Shown: positions 1-8,898, counted from the stretch's first letter. The stretch is DNA of 36,694 nucleotides from Lachnospiraceae bacterium (GCA_900770345.1 CAAGKF010000151.1:1-36694); one strand, 5' to 3'. Notes: generated from the sequence alone by a model not told the origin. Made by a program: numbers and translations.

Positions 1-20
1 TCCTTCTTCTGAGATATTTA

Positions 21-55
21 TTGATGATATATCAAAAAAACCTTTATTTTAAAGG
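21..55. promoter_or_regulatory. two small palindromes upstream of the hydrolase
   Basis: An imperfect dyad with TTGAT and ATCAA arms (21-35) is followed by a perfect 6-bp inverted repeat, CCTTTA-TTT-TAAAGG (41-55). Both lie just ahead of the ribosome site at 75-80. They could be operator sites or the stem of a terminator for a gene outside the window. No T-run follows, so a terminator is less likely. I cannot name a binding protein. Confidence 0.2.
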
Positions 56-87
56 AAAAAAGACTTGACTAAATAGGGAGAAAAAAT

Positions 88-996
88 ATGAAAGTCACCT
101 GGAAAGAATTGAAAATTTCTCCGGAAGATGAAAAAACCATTGCAGAGATCCGGAATAATAGTTCGGGCAAAAGTCTGTCGCCGGAACTTATGGAAAAATA
201 TCATGTTGGTGAGGAGCAGGAGTTTACAATTGAGACCCGGGTCGGAGACTGCAGAGTATATCTGTATCGTCCCGTTGGCACCTCTGAATCCAATCCCCTT
301 CTGATTAACCTTCATGGCGGCGGATTTGTGAAAGGCCGAAGAGATCAGGATACTGTATTCTGCCGGAATATCTGCAGCAGATCCGGATGGACAGTGCTGG
401 ATGTTGATTATATTCCGTCACCGGTGATGCGTTATCCGGGACAGGTGTATACTTCTTACGATGTGCTTCAGTACTGCGCTTCTCACAGTCGGGAGCTTTT
501 AGTTGATCGAAACCGTATTGTCATGTGCGGACACAGTGTCGGAGGTACCTTAACAGCTGCAGCGATCCTGATGGCAATTGACGAAGGAACTTTTATTCCG
601 GCAATGCAGATTTTGGATTATGCAGCGCTGGATCTGAAAACACCAGCATTGGAAAGAAGAAATGGAAACAGCAATCCGCGGATTCCTGCATGGAAATCGG
701 ATTTCTATCACAAAATGTATGTGGAGCCGGAACAGACGAAAGAGGTATACTGCAGTCCGTGCTTTGCATCGGATGAACAGCTGGAAAAAATGCCGCCTGT
801 TATGATGATCTATTGTGATAATGATATGTTCTGTGATGAGGATGAGATTTTCCTCTGTCGGCTTCTGAAACTTGGTATACCAGTGCGTGCAAAACGATTT
901 TTTCACAGCGATCATGGATTTGTGGTTCAAAGAAGAGGAGAGTATGAGCTTGCGGAACGGATGATCCTTGATGCACTGGAAAATATAAGCAAATAA
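88..996 (+). CDS. alpha/beta hydrolase, hormone-sensitive-lipase-like esterase
   Basis: A cytoplasmic esterase/lipase-type hydrolase of 302 residues. The oxyanion-hole motif HGGGF is at residues 76-80 and the nucleophile elbow GHSVGG places the catalytic serine at 150. The acid is probably an Asp in the DNDMFCDE stretch and the histidine is in HSDHGF near the C-terminus. This layout is that of the HSL family (bacterial family IV lipases), which hydrolyses short acyl or aryl esters. The length is usual for the family and there is no signal peptide. AGGGAG at 75-80 supports the ATG at 88. It stands alone ahead of a MATE pump with its own promoter-like sequence. The substrate is unknown; deacetylation of sugars or xenobiotics would be a guess. 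Confidence 0.85.
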   Translation: MKVTWKELKISPEDEKTIAEIRNNSSGKSLSPELMEKYHVGEEQEFTIETRVGDCRVYLYRPVGTSESNPLLINLHGGGFVKGRRDQDTVFCRNICSRSGWTVLDVDYIPSPVMRYPGQVYTSYDVLQYCASHSRELLVDRNRIVMCGHSVGGTLTAAAILMAIDEGTFIPAMQILDYAALDLKTPALERRNGNSNPRIPAWKSDFYHKMYVEPEQTKEVYCSPCFASDEQLEKMPPVMMIYCDNDMFCDEDEIFLCRLLKLGIPVRAKRFFHSDHGFVVQRRGEYELAERMILDALENISK

Positions 997-1054
997 GTAA
1001 AAAATCATAGACAAAAGCTATGAATTTACGAAAATCATATATTATACTTTAAAA

Positions 1055-1118
1055 ATTCCCTCCTGTATAATGGAAAAGAATCATGGGTTATGATCGTTTT
1101 CAACATACAGGAGGGAAT
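1055..1118. repeat. 14-bp perfect inverted repeat spanning a -10 box and the MATE ribosome site
   Basis: The left arm at 1055-1068 (ATTCCCTCCTGTAT) is the exact reverse complement of 1105-1118, with 36 bases between. The right arm contains the AGGAGGG ribosome site of the MATE gene and the left arm overlaps a TATAAT at 1066-1071. In a transcript reading through from the hydrolase, or starting behind the TATACT at 1043-1048, the two arms would pair and hide the ribosome site. At the DNA level it could be a regulator operator. Confidence 0.6.
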
Positions 1119-1124
1119 ACTATT

Positions 1125-2462
1125 ATGGATCAAAAACAGGCGGTCATGGATCTGACGGAGGGAAAACCGATCATACGGATCCTTCATTTTTCCATGCCGC
1201 TGATTTTCGGAACTCTGTTCCAGCAGCTTTATAATTTTGCTGACACCGTGATCGTGGGGCGGTGCATCGGCATGGAAGCACTGGCGGCTGTGGGAACCAC
1301 TTATTCGCTGAATTTTCTGATACTTGGATTCGTACAGGGATTCTGCATCGGACTGGGAATTCTCCTGGCGCGGAGCTTTGGCGCGAAGGATGCAAGGGCG
1401 CTTCACGGATATTTCTGGAATGGGGTATGGCTTTGCGCGGGAATCAGCGCGGTACTGACTGTGGGAATGCTCCTGTCAGCCAGATCGCTTCTTATTTTCA
1501 TGCATACTCCAGAAAATCTTCTGGAGATGGCAGTGACATATATTCGGATTATTTTTCTGGGAATACCGGTCAGTGTTCTGTATAATTATTCATCCAGCGC
1601 AATGCGGGCGGTGGGGGATTCCAAACATCCATTTTATTTTCTGCTGTTTTCCAGCGGGCTGAATATTCTTCTGGATTATCTCCTGATCGTACCGGGAGGA
1701 ATGGGAGTTGCGGGCGCGGCAGCGGCTACCGTGTTCAGTCAGCTGGTCAGCGGACTGTTAAATGTGTGGTGGATGATGAGAAAAATGAATGTATTCAGCA
1801 GAAGGCGTTCAGAAATGGTTTTTGTACCGTCACTGGCAGGTGCGCTGTGCCGGATCGCAGTTCCCATGGGGCTGGAGTATTCCGTTTCCGCGATCGGCGC
1901 TGTTGCCATGCAGAACGCGATCAACTGCCTGGGAAGTACGGCTGTAGCGGCACAGACTACCGGCGAAAAGATCCGTCAGATGTTTACGCTTCCTATGGAA
2001 AGCGTAGGAATGGCGATGGCTACTTATGTGGGACAGAATCACGGAGCCGGCCGGTTTGACCGCATCCGTTCCGGGATACGGAGCGGCCTGCTGATCCAGG
2101 CAGTTTACTGTGCCGCTGCCTGGGGAGCGATCTGGTTATTGAGAGACCGTTTTGTATATCTGGTCCTGGGAGAAACAGTGAGCCCGGAAGCACATGGGGC
2201 AATGCAGTATCTCAGTCTGATCAGTGCTCTTTTTCTTCTTCATGGCGCCCTGATGATTTTCCGTAATACTCTTCAGGGGCTGGGCTACAGCTTTCATGCC
2301 ATTTTATCGGGAGTGGGGGAACTGATCGGAAGAAGCATGGGCGGGTGGATCGCAATTGCTATGTCCAGCTATACGGTGATCTGCCTTACGAATCCGCTGG
2401 CCTGGGGGCTGGCGCTTCTGTACTGTGCTGTGATGGTCGGCGCAAAATTAAAAGGCCGGTAA
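1125..2462 (+). CDS. MATE family efflux transporter
   Basis: A 445-residue inner-membrane protein with about twelve hydrophobic segments, of the multidrug and toxic compound extrusion family, which exports cationic drugs or metabolites using sodium or proton gradients. Family signs are the N-terminal IRILHFSMPLIFGTLFQQLY stretch followed by NFADTVIVGRCIGMEALAAVG, and the repeated half beginning near RIAVPMGLEYSVSAIG. The start chosen is the ATG at 1125, which has AGGAGGG (1109-1115) in front; an ATG 14 codons earlier has no such site. The ribosome site lies inside a perfect inverted repeat. It converges with the LysR gene, with only five bases between the two coding ends. The transported compound cannot be told from sequence. 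Confidence 0.92.
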   Translation: MDQKQAVMDLTEGKPIIRILHFSMPLIFGTLFQQLYNFADTVIVGRCIGMEALAAVGTTYSLNFLILGFVQGFCIGLGILLARSFGAKDARALHGYFWNGVWLCAGISAVLTVGMLLSARSLLIFMHTPENLLEMAVTYIRIIFLGIPVSVLYNYSSSAMRAVGDSKHPFYFLLFSSGLNILLDYLLIVPGGMGVAGAAAATVFSQLVSGLLNVWWMMRKMNVFSRRRSEMVFVPSLAGALCRIAVPMGLEYSVSAIGAVAMQNAINCLGSTAVAAQTTGEKIRQMFTLPMESVGMAMATYVGQNHGAGRFDRIRSGIRSGLLIQAVYCAAAWGAIWLLRDRFVYLVLGETVSPEAHGAMQYLSLISALFLLHGALMIFRNTLQGLGYSFHAILSGVGELIGRSMGGWIAIAMSSYTVICLTNPLAWGLALLYCAVMVGAKLKGR

Positions 2463-2480
2463 ACGCGTCAGAGACGCGTT
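2462..2480. terminator. perfect 8-bp hairpin between convergent genes
   Basis: AACGCGTC-AGA-GACGCGTT forms a perfect stem over the stop codons of the convergent MATE and LysR genes. It has no T-run on either side, so intrinsic termination is uncertain. It may instead limit 3' decay or reduce read-through collision between the two transcripts. Confidence 0.4.
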
Positions 2481-3406
2481 CCCGGCATGGGAAGAGAATC
2501 AGAACGTTCCAGAATAAAATCCATCATGGTCCGTACAGCTTCGCCGTGAGGATGGGACTGATTCCATGTCAGAAAGATATCCCGGCTTTCTGTGAGCCAG
2601 GAGGGAGACAGGATTTGTATCCGGTACTGATCCAGAGAATCGGTATGGGCAACAATGGAAACTCCCAATCCGTGCTCCACCAGTCGTGCGATGGCATCTT
2701 CGCTGTAGGCATAAGATGTGATCATCGGCGTCAGACCGGCCTGATCAAAAAGAGAGGATACTTGTCGGTACATAGGATAATCCTGTCGGTAGGAGATGAA
2801 CGGAATCCGGCAGAGGGCAGGCATAGAAATGTGAATGCCTTTATCCCCGAAATTCAAAAGAGACAGGCTCCGGATGCGGCTGCCCGTCTCACAGGGCGCG
2901 ATCAGAACCAGCGGCTGATGCAGAATCGGAATCTGCAGAAGATCGGGATCCTCTTTGATGCGGGAGCAGATACCCAGATCAAACCTTCCGTCCTTCAGTC
3001 CCCGGGCAATGTCGTCGCTGGGCATTTCATCCGAAAAGATCAGACAGTTCTGATCACGGCCTTCAAGAAAGGCGGAGAACAGCTCAGGAATGTAACGGCA
3101 GGCGACAGCAGCTGTATATGCCAGCCGGATCTGAGAATGGAATTGTCCGGAGCACTGCTTCATCTGATTTCTGGCCTGTTCTGCCTGCTGAAGGATGGAA
3201 GCGGCATAGGGCAGGAACATCCTGCCCTCCGGTGTTAATTCAATATTTCGTCCGTTTTTCTGAAACAGCGGCACATTCAGTTCCTGCTCCAGTTTCTTGA
3301 TGGCAATGCTCAGGCTGGGCTGAGAAATATTCTCCTGTTCAGCGGCCCTGCCGATGTGAGACAGGGTCGCCGCGGAATAAAAGTATTTTAATTGTTCAAA
3401 TATCAT
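2468..3406 (-). CDS. LysR family transcriptional regulator
   Basis: A 312-residue DNA-binding regulator. The N-terminal winged helix-turn-helix (about residues 1-60) has the LysR signature: AAEQENISQPSLSIAIKKLE followed by LNVPLFQKNGRNIELTPEG. The rest is the periplasmic-binding-like effector domain. The length is typical. It is the last gene of the GH31-dctPQM operon, seven bases after dctM, rather than divergent from its target as most LysR regulators are. That position suggests it is co-expressed with, and probably responds to the ligand of, this TRAP system. That link is inference; the effector is unknown. Confidence 0.9.
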   Translation of the reverse strand: MIFEQLKYFYSAATLSHIGRAAEQENISQPSLSIAIKKLEQELNVPLFQKNGRNIELTPEGRMFLPYAASILQQAEQARNQMKQCSGQFHSQIRLAYTAAVACRYIPELFSAFLEGRDQNCLIFSDEMPSDDIARGLKDGRFDLGICSRIKEDPDLLQIPILHQPLVLIAPCETGSRIRSLSLLNFGDKGIHISMPALCRIPFISYRQDYPMYRQVSSLFDQAGLTPMITSYAYSEDAIARLVEHGLGVSIVAHTDSLDQYRIQILSPSWLTESRDIFLTWNQSHPHGEAVRTMMDFILERSDSLPMPGTRL

Positions 3407-3413
3407 AGTTTTG

Positions 3414-4715
3414 TCAGATCAGTCCCATCAGAGAAGGAATTCCCAGGGACAGTGCCGGAATATAGGTTACAGCCAGAAGCAGGGCAAAAAGTACGATAAA
3501 GTAGGGGAGCAGTGTTTTTGTAACATCCTCAATGCTGATTTTGCTGATACCGCAGCCTACAAACAGTACAGATCCTACAGGCGGAGTAATGTTGCCCAGA
3601 CACATGTTGAAGATCAGCATAACGCCGAACTGAATGTCAGTCATGCCGAGACTCTGGGCGATCGGGAGGAAAATAGGAGTAAAGATCAGGATCGCGGGAG
3701 TAATATCCATAAACATGCCGACTACCATCAGGATCACGTTCATCAGCAGAAAGATCACATATTTGTTGGTGGAAATGGACATAATGCCTGTGCTGATAGC
3801 CGCGGGAATACCGGAGTAGGCCATTACGAAGGACATAGCGGAGGAGGCGGAGATCAGGAACAGGATGATGCCGCTGGTGCAGGCACTGCTGACAAGGATC
3901 TTCATAAAGGACTTTACGGTCAGACTCTTGTAGCAGATGGAAAGGATCAGGCAGTACAGTACACAGATGCCCGCGCCCTCCGTTGCCGTAAAGATGCCGC
4001 CTACGATACCGCCGATAACAATGACGATCAGAAGAAGGCTTGGCAGGGCCTCAAGTGATACCTTTATAAATTCGGATGCGCTGGGAATGCCGGTGGTCGG
4101 ATATTTGCGTTTTTTTGCATAAATAAAGGCAACGATCATGGAGCCTAAGCCCATCAGGATACCGGGAATATAGCCGGCCATAAACAGGGTGGAGATGGAG
4201 ACGCCGCCTGCTACAGTGGAGTATACGATAAAGGCACTTGTTGGAGGAATCAGAAGTCCGGTGGGCGCGGATGCGATATTAACCGCGGTCGCGAAAGCCG
4301 GATCATAGCCTTCATCCTTCTGGATCGGATAGATACAGCCGCCCATTGCGGAGGCTGCCGCTACGGAGGAACCGGACAGAGCGCCGAACAGCATGTTTCC
4401 TACGATATTGGCCTGCGCCAGGGAACCGGGGATCCAGCCCACGAACAGCTTCGCGAAATTAACCAGACGCCGGGCAATACCGCCGTTGTTCATGATGTTT
4501 CCCGCGAGGATGAACAGAGGAATCGCCAGAAGGGAAAAGCTCTCCACGCCGCTGTTCATTTTCTGCATGGTGATGAAGGTGATCTGATCCCATGACAGGG
4601 AGGACATTGCAGTTACGATCGAAGAAATTACAATACTTACGGAAATCGGGCAGCCTAAAAACAGCAGCAGGCCGAATACCGCGAACAGGATGACAGTAGT
4701 TAATGCAATATTCAT
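3414..4715 (-). CDS. dctM: TRAP transporter large permease (DctM subunit)
   Basis: A 433-residue membrane protein forming the sodium-driven transport channel of a tripartite ATP-independent periplasmic (TRAP) transporter. It shows the DctM family pattern of many hydrophobic segments, with the stretch GNIMNNGGIARRLVNFAKLF, a following GALSGSSVAAASAMG and a second-half PPVGSVLFVG motif. The length matches the family (about 425-435). Its start overlaps the end of dctQ by four bases, which implies translational coupling. With dctQ and dctP upstream it makes a complete TRAP system. TRAP substrates are usually carboxylates, including uronic, keto and sialic acids; the one used here is not fixed by sequence. 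Confidence 0.95.
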   Translation of the reverse strand: MNIALTTVILFAVFGLLLFLGCPISVSIVISSIVTAMSSLSWDQITFITMQKMNSGVESFSLLAIPLFILAGNIMNNGGIARRLVNFAKLFVGWIPGSLAQANIVGNMLFGALSGSSVAAASAMGGCIYPIQKDEGYDPAFATAVNIASAPTGLLIPPTSAFIVYSTVAGGVSISTLFMAGYIPGILMGLGSMIVAFIYAKKRKYPTTGIPSASEFIKVSLEALPSLLLIVIVIGGIVGGIFTATEGAGICVLYCLILSICYKSLTVKSFMKILVSSACTSGIILFLISASSAMSFVMAYSGIPAAISTGIMSISTNKYVIFLLMNVILMVVGMFMDITPAILIFTPIFLPIAQSLGMTDIQFGVMLIFNMCLGNITPPVGSVLFVGCGISKISIEDVTKTLLPYFIVLFALLLAVTYIPALSLGIPSLMGLI

Positions 4716-5215
4716 GCTTCTTTTCCTCCTTCAATAGTAATGCCGGTGACATCTTCATAAATGTTGATAATCTGCGCGGCGATGATAAAAACTCCGGAGA
4801 TGGGAGCCATAGCGTAGACCAGACTTCTGGGGATCCCCAGCAGAGCGGAGAATACCTTTTCCGCGCTCATTGCCAGCTTAAAGCCGCCGATGGTGATGAC
4901 AAAAACGGCAAATATCAGAATCAGAATGTCGATCGCTGTCATCAGAACGCGCCTGGCAGCAGGGTTTAAATTGTCGCGCAGCAGTACAAGGCACATATGT
5001 TCTCTGGTGATGAACGCGTATGCGGCTCCGATGAAGCCGGTCCAGATCAGGAAGTAGCGTACCAGCTCCTCTGTGAAGGCAGCCGGGCTGTTTAAGACGT
5101 AACGGGTAAATACCTGATACAGCACCAGCAGCGTCATGATGGAAAGCAGGATGGTGGCGATGGCGGCCAGCAGCCGGGTCATGCCTTTTTTTATAACGGT
5201 CAGTACTTCTCTCAT
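4712..5215 (-). CDS. dctQ: TRAP transporter small permease (DctQ subunit)
   Basis: A 167-residue membrane protein with four hydrophobic segments, the small integral subunit that pairs with DctM. The family-typical region is VFTRYVLNSPAAFTEELVRY followed by FLIWTGFIGAAYAFITREHM, with the conserved W-T-E/EE-type membrane loop. The start at 5215 follows dctP by 13 bases, with an AGGAGG-type site just upstream (5223-5228 on the plus strand reads as its complement). It overlaps dctM by four bases. Assignment is secure from order and motifs together. Confidence 0.92.
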   Translation of the reverse strand: MREVLTVIKKGMTRLLAAIATILLSIMTLLVLYQVFTRYVLNSPAAFTEELVRYFLIWTGFIGAAYAFITREHMCLVLLRDNLNPAARRVLMTAIDILILIFAVFVITIGGFKLAMSAEKVFSALLGIPRSLVYAMAPISGVFIIAAQIINIYEDVTGITIEGGKEA

Positions 5216-5228
5216 TTCAACAATCCTC

Positions 5229-6251
5229 CTATTCTACGGAATCAATGATATCAAGCAGAGTCCGAACGCCGGGATACTGTTCACAGTATTCGCTGATCAT
5301 GCCGCTTGTGGCTTCACGGAAGGCATCCTTGTCTACGTCATTTACAAATTCTACACCCATGGTCGTCTTTGCCTCTTCGATTGCTTCATCAATGGCAGCG
5401 TCCCACGCGATTTTGTGACTCTCTGTAGATTCATGGGCAGCTTCAAGAATGATCTGCTGATCCTCCGGAGCAATATTTTTCCAGACCTTGGCACTCATAA
5501 CCATAACATCGGGAATCATGGCGTGCTGATCGGTAGAGTAGACCTTACAGATCTCGCCGTGCTTTCCGGTGGTCAGAGCTGTCTCATTGTTTTCTGTACC
5601 GTCGATGATACCGGTCTGCAGAGAGGTGTAAACATCGCCGTAGGACATCGCCACAGGGATACCGCCCAGCGCCTTCATCATATCGGTCTGGGATTTCATA
5701 TCCTGCACACGGATTTTTAATCCCTTCAGATCCGCAGGAGTGCGGACAGCCTTGTCTTTTGTATAGAAGGAACGGGCGCCGGATGTATAGTAGGTCAGGG
5801 TTACAAAACCGTCATTCTCAGAGGAGAGGAAGAAATCCTGCATCTGTTCGGAATCCATTACCTTATAGAAATTCTGAGTGTCGTCAAAGATATAGGGAAG
5901 TCCGAAAGCGTGATAGGATTCGTTGTAGGTTGCAAGACCGGGGGCGGAAACCTTGGTCATGGAGATTACGCCGGCCATCAGCTGTTCCATGTTTTCGTTC
6001 TCAGAGCCCAGCTGGCCGTTGGGCAGAATGCGGACCTGGATCCGTCCGCCGGTGCGTTCCTCCACCTTTTGGGCGAATTCAGTCATGGCGATATGTACGG
6101 TGTGCGTTTCGCTCAGGCCATGGGCCAGTGTAAGTACCATCGGGTTTTCTGCAGTTGCCTCCGCGCTTTTGCTTACGCCGCTTTGTGAGCAGCCGCATAA
6201 AGCAGCTGCTGATAAACCGAGGGCAACAATAATAGCTGCAATCTTTTTCAT
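5229..6251 (-). CDS. dctP: TRAP transporter solute-binding lipoprotein (DctP subunit)
   Basis: A 340-residue extracytoplasmic solute receptor. It has a lipoprotein signal with LCGC at residues 18-21, so it should be anchored at Cys21 on the outer face of the membrane. The mature part has the DctP family features: LAHGLSETHTVHIA near the start, ADLKGLKIRVQDM with the conserved Arg that normally binds a substrate carboxylate, and LQTGIIDGTENN. The sequence around DQHAMIPDVMVMSAKVW resembles receptors of the YiaO type for sugar acids, which hints at a uronate- or ketogluconate-like ligand; this is inference. It lies 20 bases after the GH31 stop, so the two are almost certainly co-transcribed. 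Confidence 0.93.
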   Translation of the reverse strand: MKKIAAIIVALGLSAAALCGCSQSGVSKSAEATAENPMVLTLAHGLSETHTVHIAMTEFAQKVEERTGGRIQVRILPNGQLGSENENMEQLMAGVISMTKVSAPGLATYNESYHAFGLPYIFDDTQNFYKVMDSEQMQDFFLSSENDGFVTLTYYTSGARSFYTKDKAVRTPADLKGLKIRVQDMKSQTDMMKALGGIPVAMSYGDVYTSLQTGIIDGTENNETALTTGKHGEICKVYSTDQHAMIPDVMVMSAKVWKNIAPEDQQIILEAAHESTESHKIAWDAAIDEAIEEAKTTMGVEFVNDVDKDAFREATSGMISEYCEQYPGVRTLLDIIDSVE

Positions 6252-6271
6252 TTATTTCAAGCCCCTTTCAT

Positions 6272-8773
6272 TTACATTCCAATAAGGTCAAACTGTTCAA
6301 AGGACACCAGAACCTGGTGATCTTTCTTCGGGTTCTTATATTTGATCTGCACGGATTTCAGTCTCTGGCTGTAGTACCATCCGTATTCTGCCTCCTCAAA
6401 TTTCCTTCTGTGCAGGAAGTGAGGGATCTGCTCGCCGTCGATCGTTACCCAGTAAGGTGATTTCTCCCGGTGGATCATATCCACATACATGGTCTCCACC
6501 TTTGTCTCATAGCTGCCTTCCTGCTTAAAATCCAGGAAAGTACGCTCACCTGCCGTCAGGGTGATCCGTGTCTTTAAATAGCCGCCTTTTTCGTAATCCA
6601 TGGAAACTCCGTCATCCTCGTACAAAGTGAATTCTCCGTCTTTATCAGCTGCGCACAAAAGCCGGATGCCGTCAGCCTGCTGGGTCATCAGATTATCCAG
6701 CTTGTTGGCTGCCATGGGGATGATCGCTCCGCTTTTTACAAACAGCGGAATGCTGCTTAAGGTAACCGGGATCTCGATGGTCTGTCCGCCCTCATAAGGA
6801 GCTCTGGTGCAGTAATCATAGAAATTGGCGCCCTCGGGCAGGTAAATGCTGCGGGTGACGGCTCCCTTCTCCACTACATTTGCCACCAACAGAGAATCAC
6901 CGAACATGAAGTTCACGCCCTCCTCGTAGCATTTCGGATCATTCTGGAACGCGCTGCACATGGGTTCCATGATCGGAAGGCCGGTTTCATGGGCACGGGC
7001 AGTGAGAGAGTACAGGTAGGGGCTTAACTGATAACGGAATTCAATGGCTTTTCGGATATCATCCTTTAAATCGCTGTACATCCATGGTTCGGTGACTGTG
7101 TTGTCCGTGTTGGTGGAATGAATGGAAAAGCGGGGCTGGAAAATTCCGTTCTGGATCCAGCGCAGGAACAGCTCACCTTCGGGAGCGGGACCGTAAAAGC
7201 CGCCGATATCGCAGCCCTGATTTGCCACGCCGGATAAGCTCATTCCCAGGATCGTTGCGATGTTATATTTCAGAGCGTCCCAGCAGGTAAGATTGTCTCC
7301 TGCCCAGGTCTGGGCATAACGCTGGATGCCTGCATGACCGGAGCGGCATACGATATAGGGACGGGTGTTGTCGAAGGTCTCATGGACAGCTTCATCGGTA
7401 ATGTGGCACATAATGTTGGACATTACGGATTTCAGCTGCCCTATGGTACCTCCCTTTCCTTCAAAGGAGCAGCGGCAGTCCTTGTCCACCATACTGTCAT
7501 ATTCGCAGTTGTCATTCCAGATGGAGCAGGTACCATAATCCAGTACATTTTCTTTTAACATGGATTTCCAGTTTTCACGGGTCTCTTTGTTCGTATAATC
7601 CACAAACATGCCCTTGCCGCCCCACCAGGTTCCGATGCCGGGCTCATCGCTGTCGCTGGCCTTTACGAACATGCCCTTTGCCTTCATTTCCGCCAGCTTG
7701 GGATGAACCAGGAGAATACCCGGTTTTACATTGGGGGTTACGGTAATGCCGCGGTCCTTCATCTGCCGGAAGAAATCCCTCGGATCCTTGAAGCGTTTCT
7801 TATTCCAGGTGAAGACGCAGCGCTTGATGCCCTGCTCCGTCTCGATGGCACAGTAGCCGGAGGAAAGCTGGAATCCGTCTACCGGGATTCCTTCTTCTTT
7901 TGTAGTATCGATAAACTCCGTGATCGCGTCGTCACAGTCGGCATCCAGCTCCGGATAGTACATGGAAGAGCCGAGATAGCCCAGAGCGTACCGCGGAAGC
8001 ATGGCGGATTTTCCGGTCAGATCCGTGTAGCGTTCCACCACACTGCGGACGGAGGGGCCTGCGATCAGGAAGAGGTCAATGTCTCCGCCGTCAGTGCGGT
8101 AGCGGCTGTGCATTTTCCAGTAGTTGCTCTTTTCACGTCCCATATCGAAATCGCATTCCCAGGTGTTGTGATAGAAATAGCCGACAGCCTTTCTGGTGCG
8201 GCGGTTCAGTTTAATATAGAAAGGAATGTGCTTGTACAGAGAGTCTGTTTCTTTGGGATTGTATCCCATGGCGTCTTTGGGACTCATTCCCATAAATTTC
8301 TGAGCCTTGTTAAATTCTCCGCTTTTCTCTCCAAAGCCGTAGAAGCAGTCATCAGGGGATATTTCGCTGGTGTGGATGCGGCGGTGATTGCTGTCTTCCA
8401 TGTAGGCCAGATCTACAATATCCGCATGCAGCAGGGCGCCTTCGCTGTCATAGACACAAATGCGGAAGGGATCCTTCTCCACAACTACCTTCAGCTCTTT
8501 TCCCTGGATAACGGCTTCTTTTTCACCGTCTGTTAAAAGCGCATCGGCGGCTGTGATGCGTCTGCGGTAATTTTTCAGGAAATCATCCATTCGGTCTTCC
8601 CACGCCGTCATAACAAGGCTGTAGGATTCTTCTGCAAAGTCTCCGTCAAATCCGGCACGGATTCTCAGGATGGAATCAGTCAGGAACATCAGGCGGATTT
8701 CCACGCTGTTGGTCTGGATGGAAAAATAATTGTCCTGACGGGTAACGGTCTGTGCTGTTGTACAGATTTTCAT
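6272..8773 (-). CDS. glycoside hydrolase family 31 alpha-glycosidase
   Basis: An 833-residue retaining alpha-glycosidase. Domains in order: N-terminal beta-sandwich (about 1-250), TIM barrel (about 255-600), then proximal and distal beta-sandwiches with a DUF5110-like tail. The nucleophile is Asp421 in IWNDNCEYD; the acid/base is Asp493 in TWAGDN. Family 31 includes alpha-glucosidases, alpha-xylosidases, sulfoquinovosidases and alpha-N-acetylgalactosaminidases; I cannot fix which this is. There is no signal peptide, so it should act in the cytoplasm on an imported or phosphate-free glycoside. The ATG at 8773 has AGGAGGC close upstream (8783-8789); a longer frame from a TTG at 8854 would begin inside the -35 box. 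It is first in an operon with a TRAP transporter and a LysR gene and divergent from an AraC gene. Confidence 0.93.
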   Translation of the reverse strand: MKICTTAQTVTRQDNYFSIQTNSVEIRLMFLTDSILRIRAGFDGDFAEESYSLVMTAWEDRMDDFLKNYRRRITAADALLTDGEKEAVIQGKELKVVVEKDPFRICVYDSEGALLHADIVDLAYMEDSNHRRIHTSEISPDDCFYGFGEKSGEFNKAQKFMGMSPKDAMGYNPKETDSLYKHIPFYIKLNRRTRKAVGYFYHNTWECDFDMGREKSNYWKMHSRYRTDGGDIDLFLIAGPSVRSVVERYTDLTGKSAMLPRYALGYLGSSMYYPELDADCDDAITEFIDTTKEEGIPVDGFQLSSGYCAIETEQGIKRCVFTWNKKRFKDPRDFFRQMKDRGITVTPNVKPGILLVHPKLAEMKAKGMFVKASDSDEPGIGTWWGGKGMFVDYTNKETRENWKSMLKENVLDYGTCSIWNDNCEYDSMVDKDCRCSFEGKGGTIGQLKSVMSNIMCHITDEAVHETFDNTRPYIVCRSGHAGIQRYAQTWAGDNLTCWDALKYNIATILGMSLSGVANQGCDIGGFYGPAPEGELFLRWIQNGIFQPRFSIHSTNTDNTVTEPWMYSDLKDDIRKAIEFRYQLSPYLYSLTARAHETGLPIMEPMCSAFQNDPKCYEEGVNFMFGDSLLVANVVEKGAVTRSIYLPEGANFYDYCTRAPYEGGQTIEIPVTLSSIPLFVKSGAIIPMAANKLDNLMTQQADGIRLLCAADKDGEFTLYEDDGVSMDYEKGGYLKTRITLTAGERTFLDFKQEGSYETKVETMYVDMIHREKSPYWVTIDGEQIPHFLHRRKFEEAEYGWYYSQRLKSVQIKYKNPKKDHQVLVSFEQFDLIGM

Positions 8774-8808
8774 TTTTTGCTGCCTCCTAAGGGATTTATA
8801 ACGTTTTC

Positions 8809-8823
8809 TCAAACCGGTTTTGA
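8809..8823 (-). promoter_or_regulatory. LacI-type operator palindrome at the GH31 promoter
   Basis: TCAAACCGGTTTTGA contains the perfect palindrome AAACCGGTTT (8811-8820), with near-symmetric flanks. A central CG inside an AT-rich dyad is usual for LacI/GalR family operators. It begins three bases after the -10 box, thus over the start of transcription, a repressor position. No LacI family gene is in the window. Confidence 0.5.
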
Positions 8824-8825
8824 TG

Positions 8826-8854
8826 GTATTATCATAAAAAATTCCAGGGGTCAA
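8826..8854 (-). promoter_or_regulatory. promoter of the GH31-dctPQM-lysR operon
   Basis: On the minus strand TTGACC (8849-8854) and TAATAC (8826-8831) are separated by exactly 17 bases. This is a strong vegetative-sigma-type promoter. The start of transcription should fall at about 8819, inside the palindrome at 8809-8823. Confidence 0.7.
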
Positions 8855-8898
8855 AACTAGACCATTTTTGCGCTTGTGAGGAAAAAATTATACATATC

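Noticed and set aside
3411..4058. 215-codon plus-strand frame opposite dctM
   Set aside because: It is rich in Asp, His and Gln as expected from the antisense of a membrane protein and matches no family I know.
7703..8536. 277-codon plus-strand frame opposite the GH31 gene
   Set aside because: It is the antisense of a well-supported enzyme, has no family resemblance and no ribosome site.
6272..8773. Assignment of the GH31 enzyme as a sulfoquinovosidase
   Set aside because: The idea came from the neighbouring TRAP genes, but I see none of the sulfoquinovose pathway genes, and the sequence is longer than YihQ without a recognisable sulfonate-binding motif.
8774..8854. Longer GH31 start at a TTG at 8854
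   Set aside because: That codon lies in the -35 box and the extension would cover the promoter and operator; the ATG at 8773 has a strong ribosome site.
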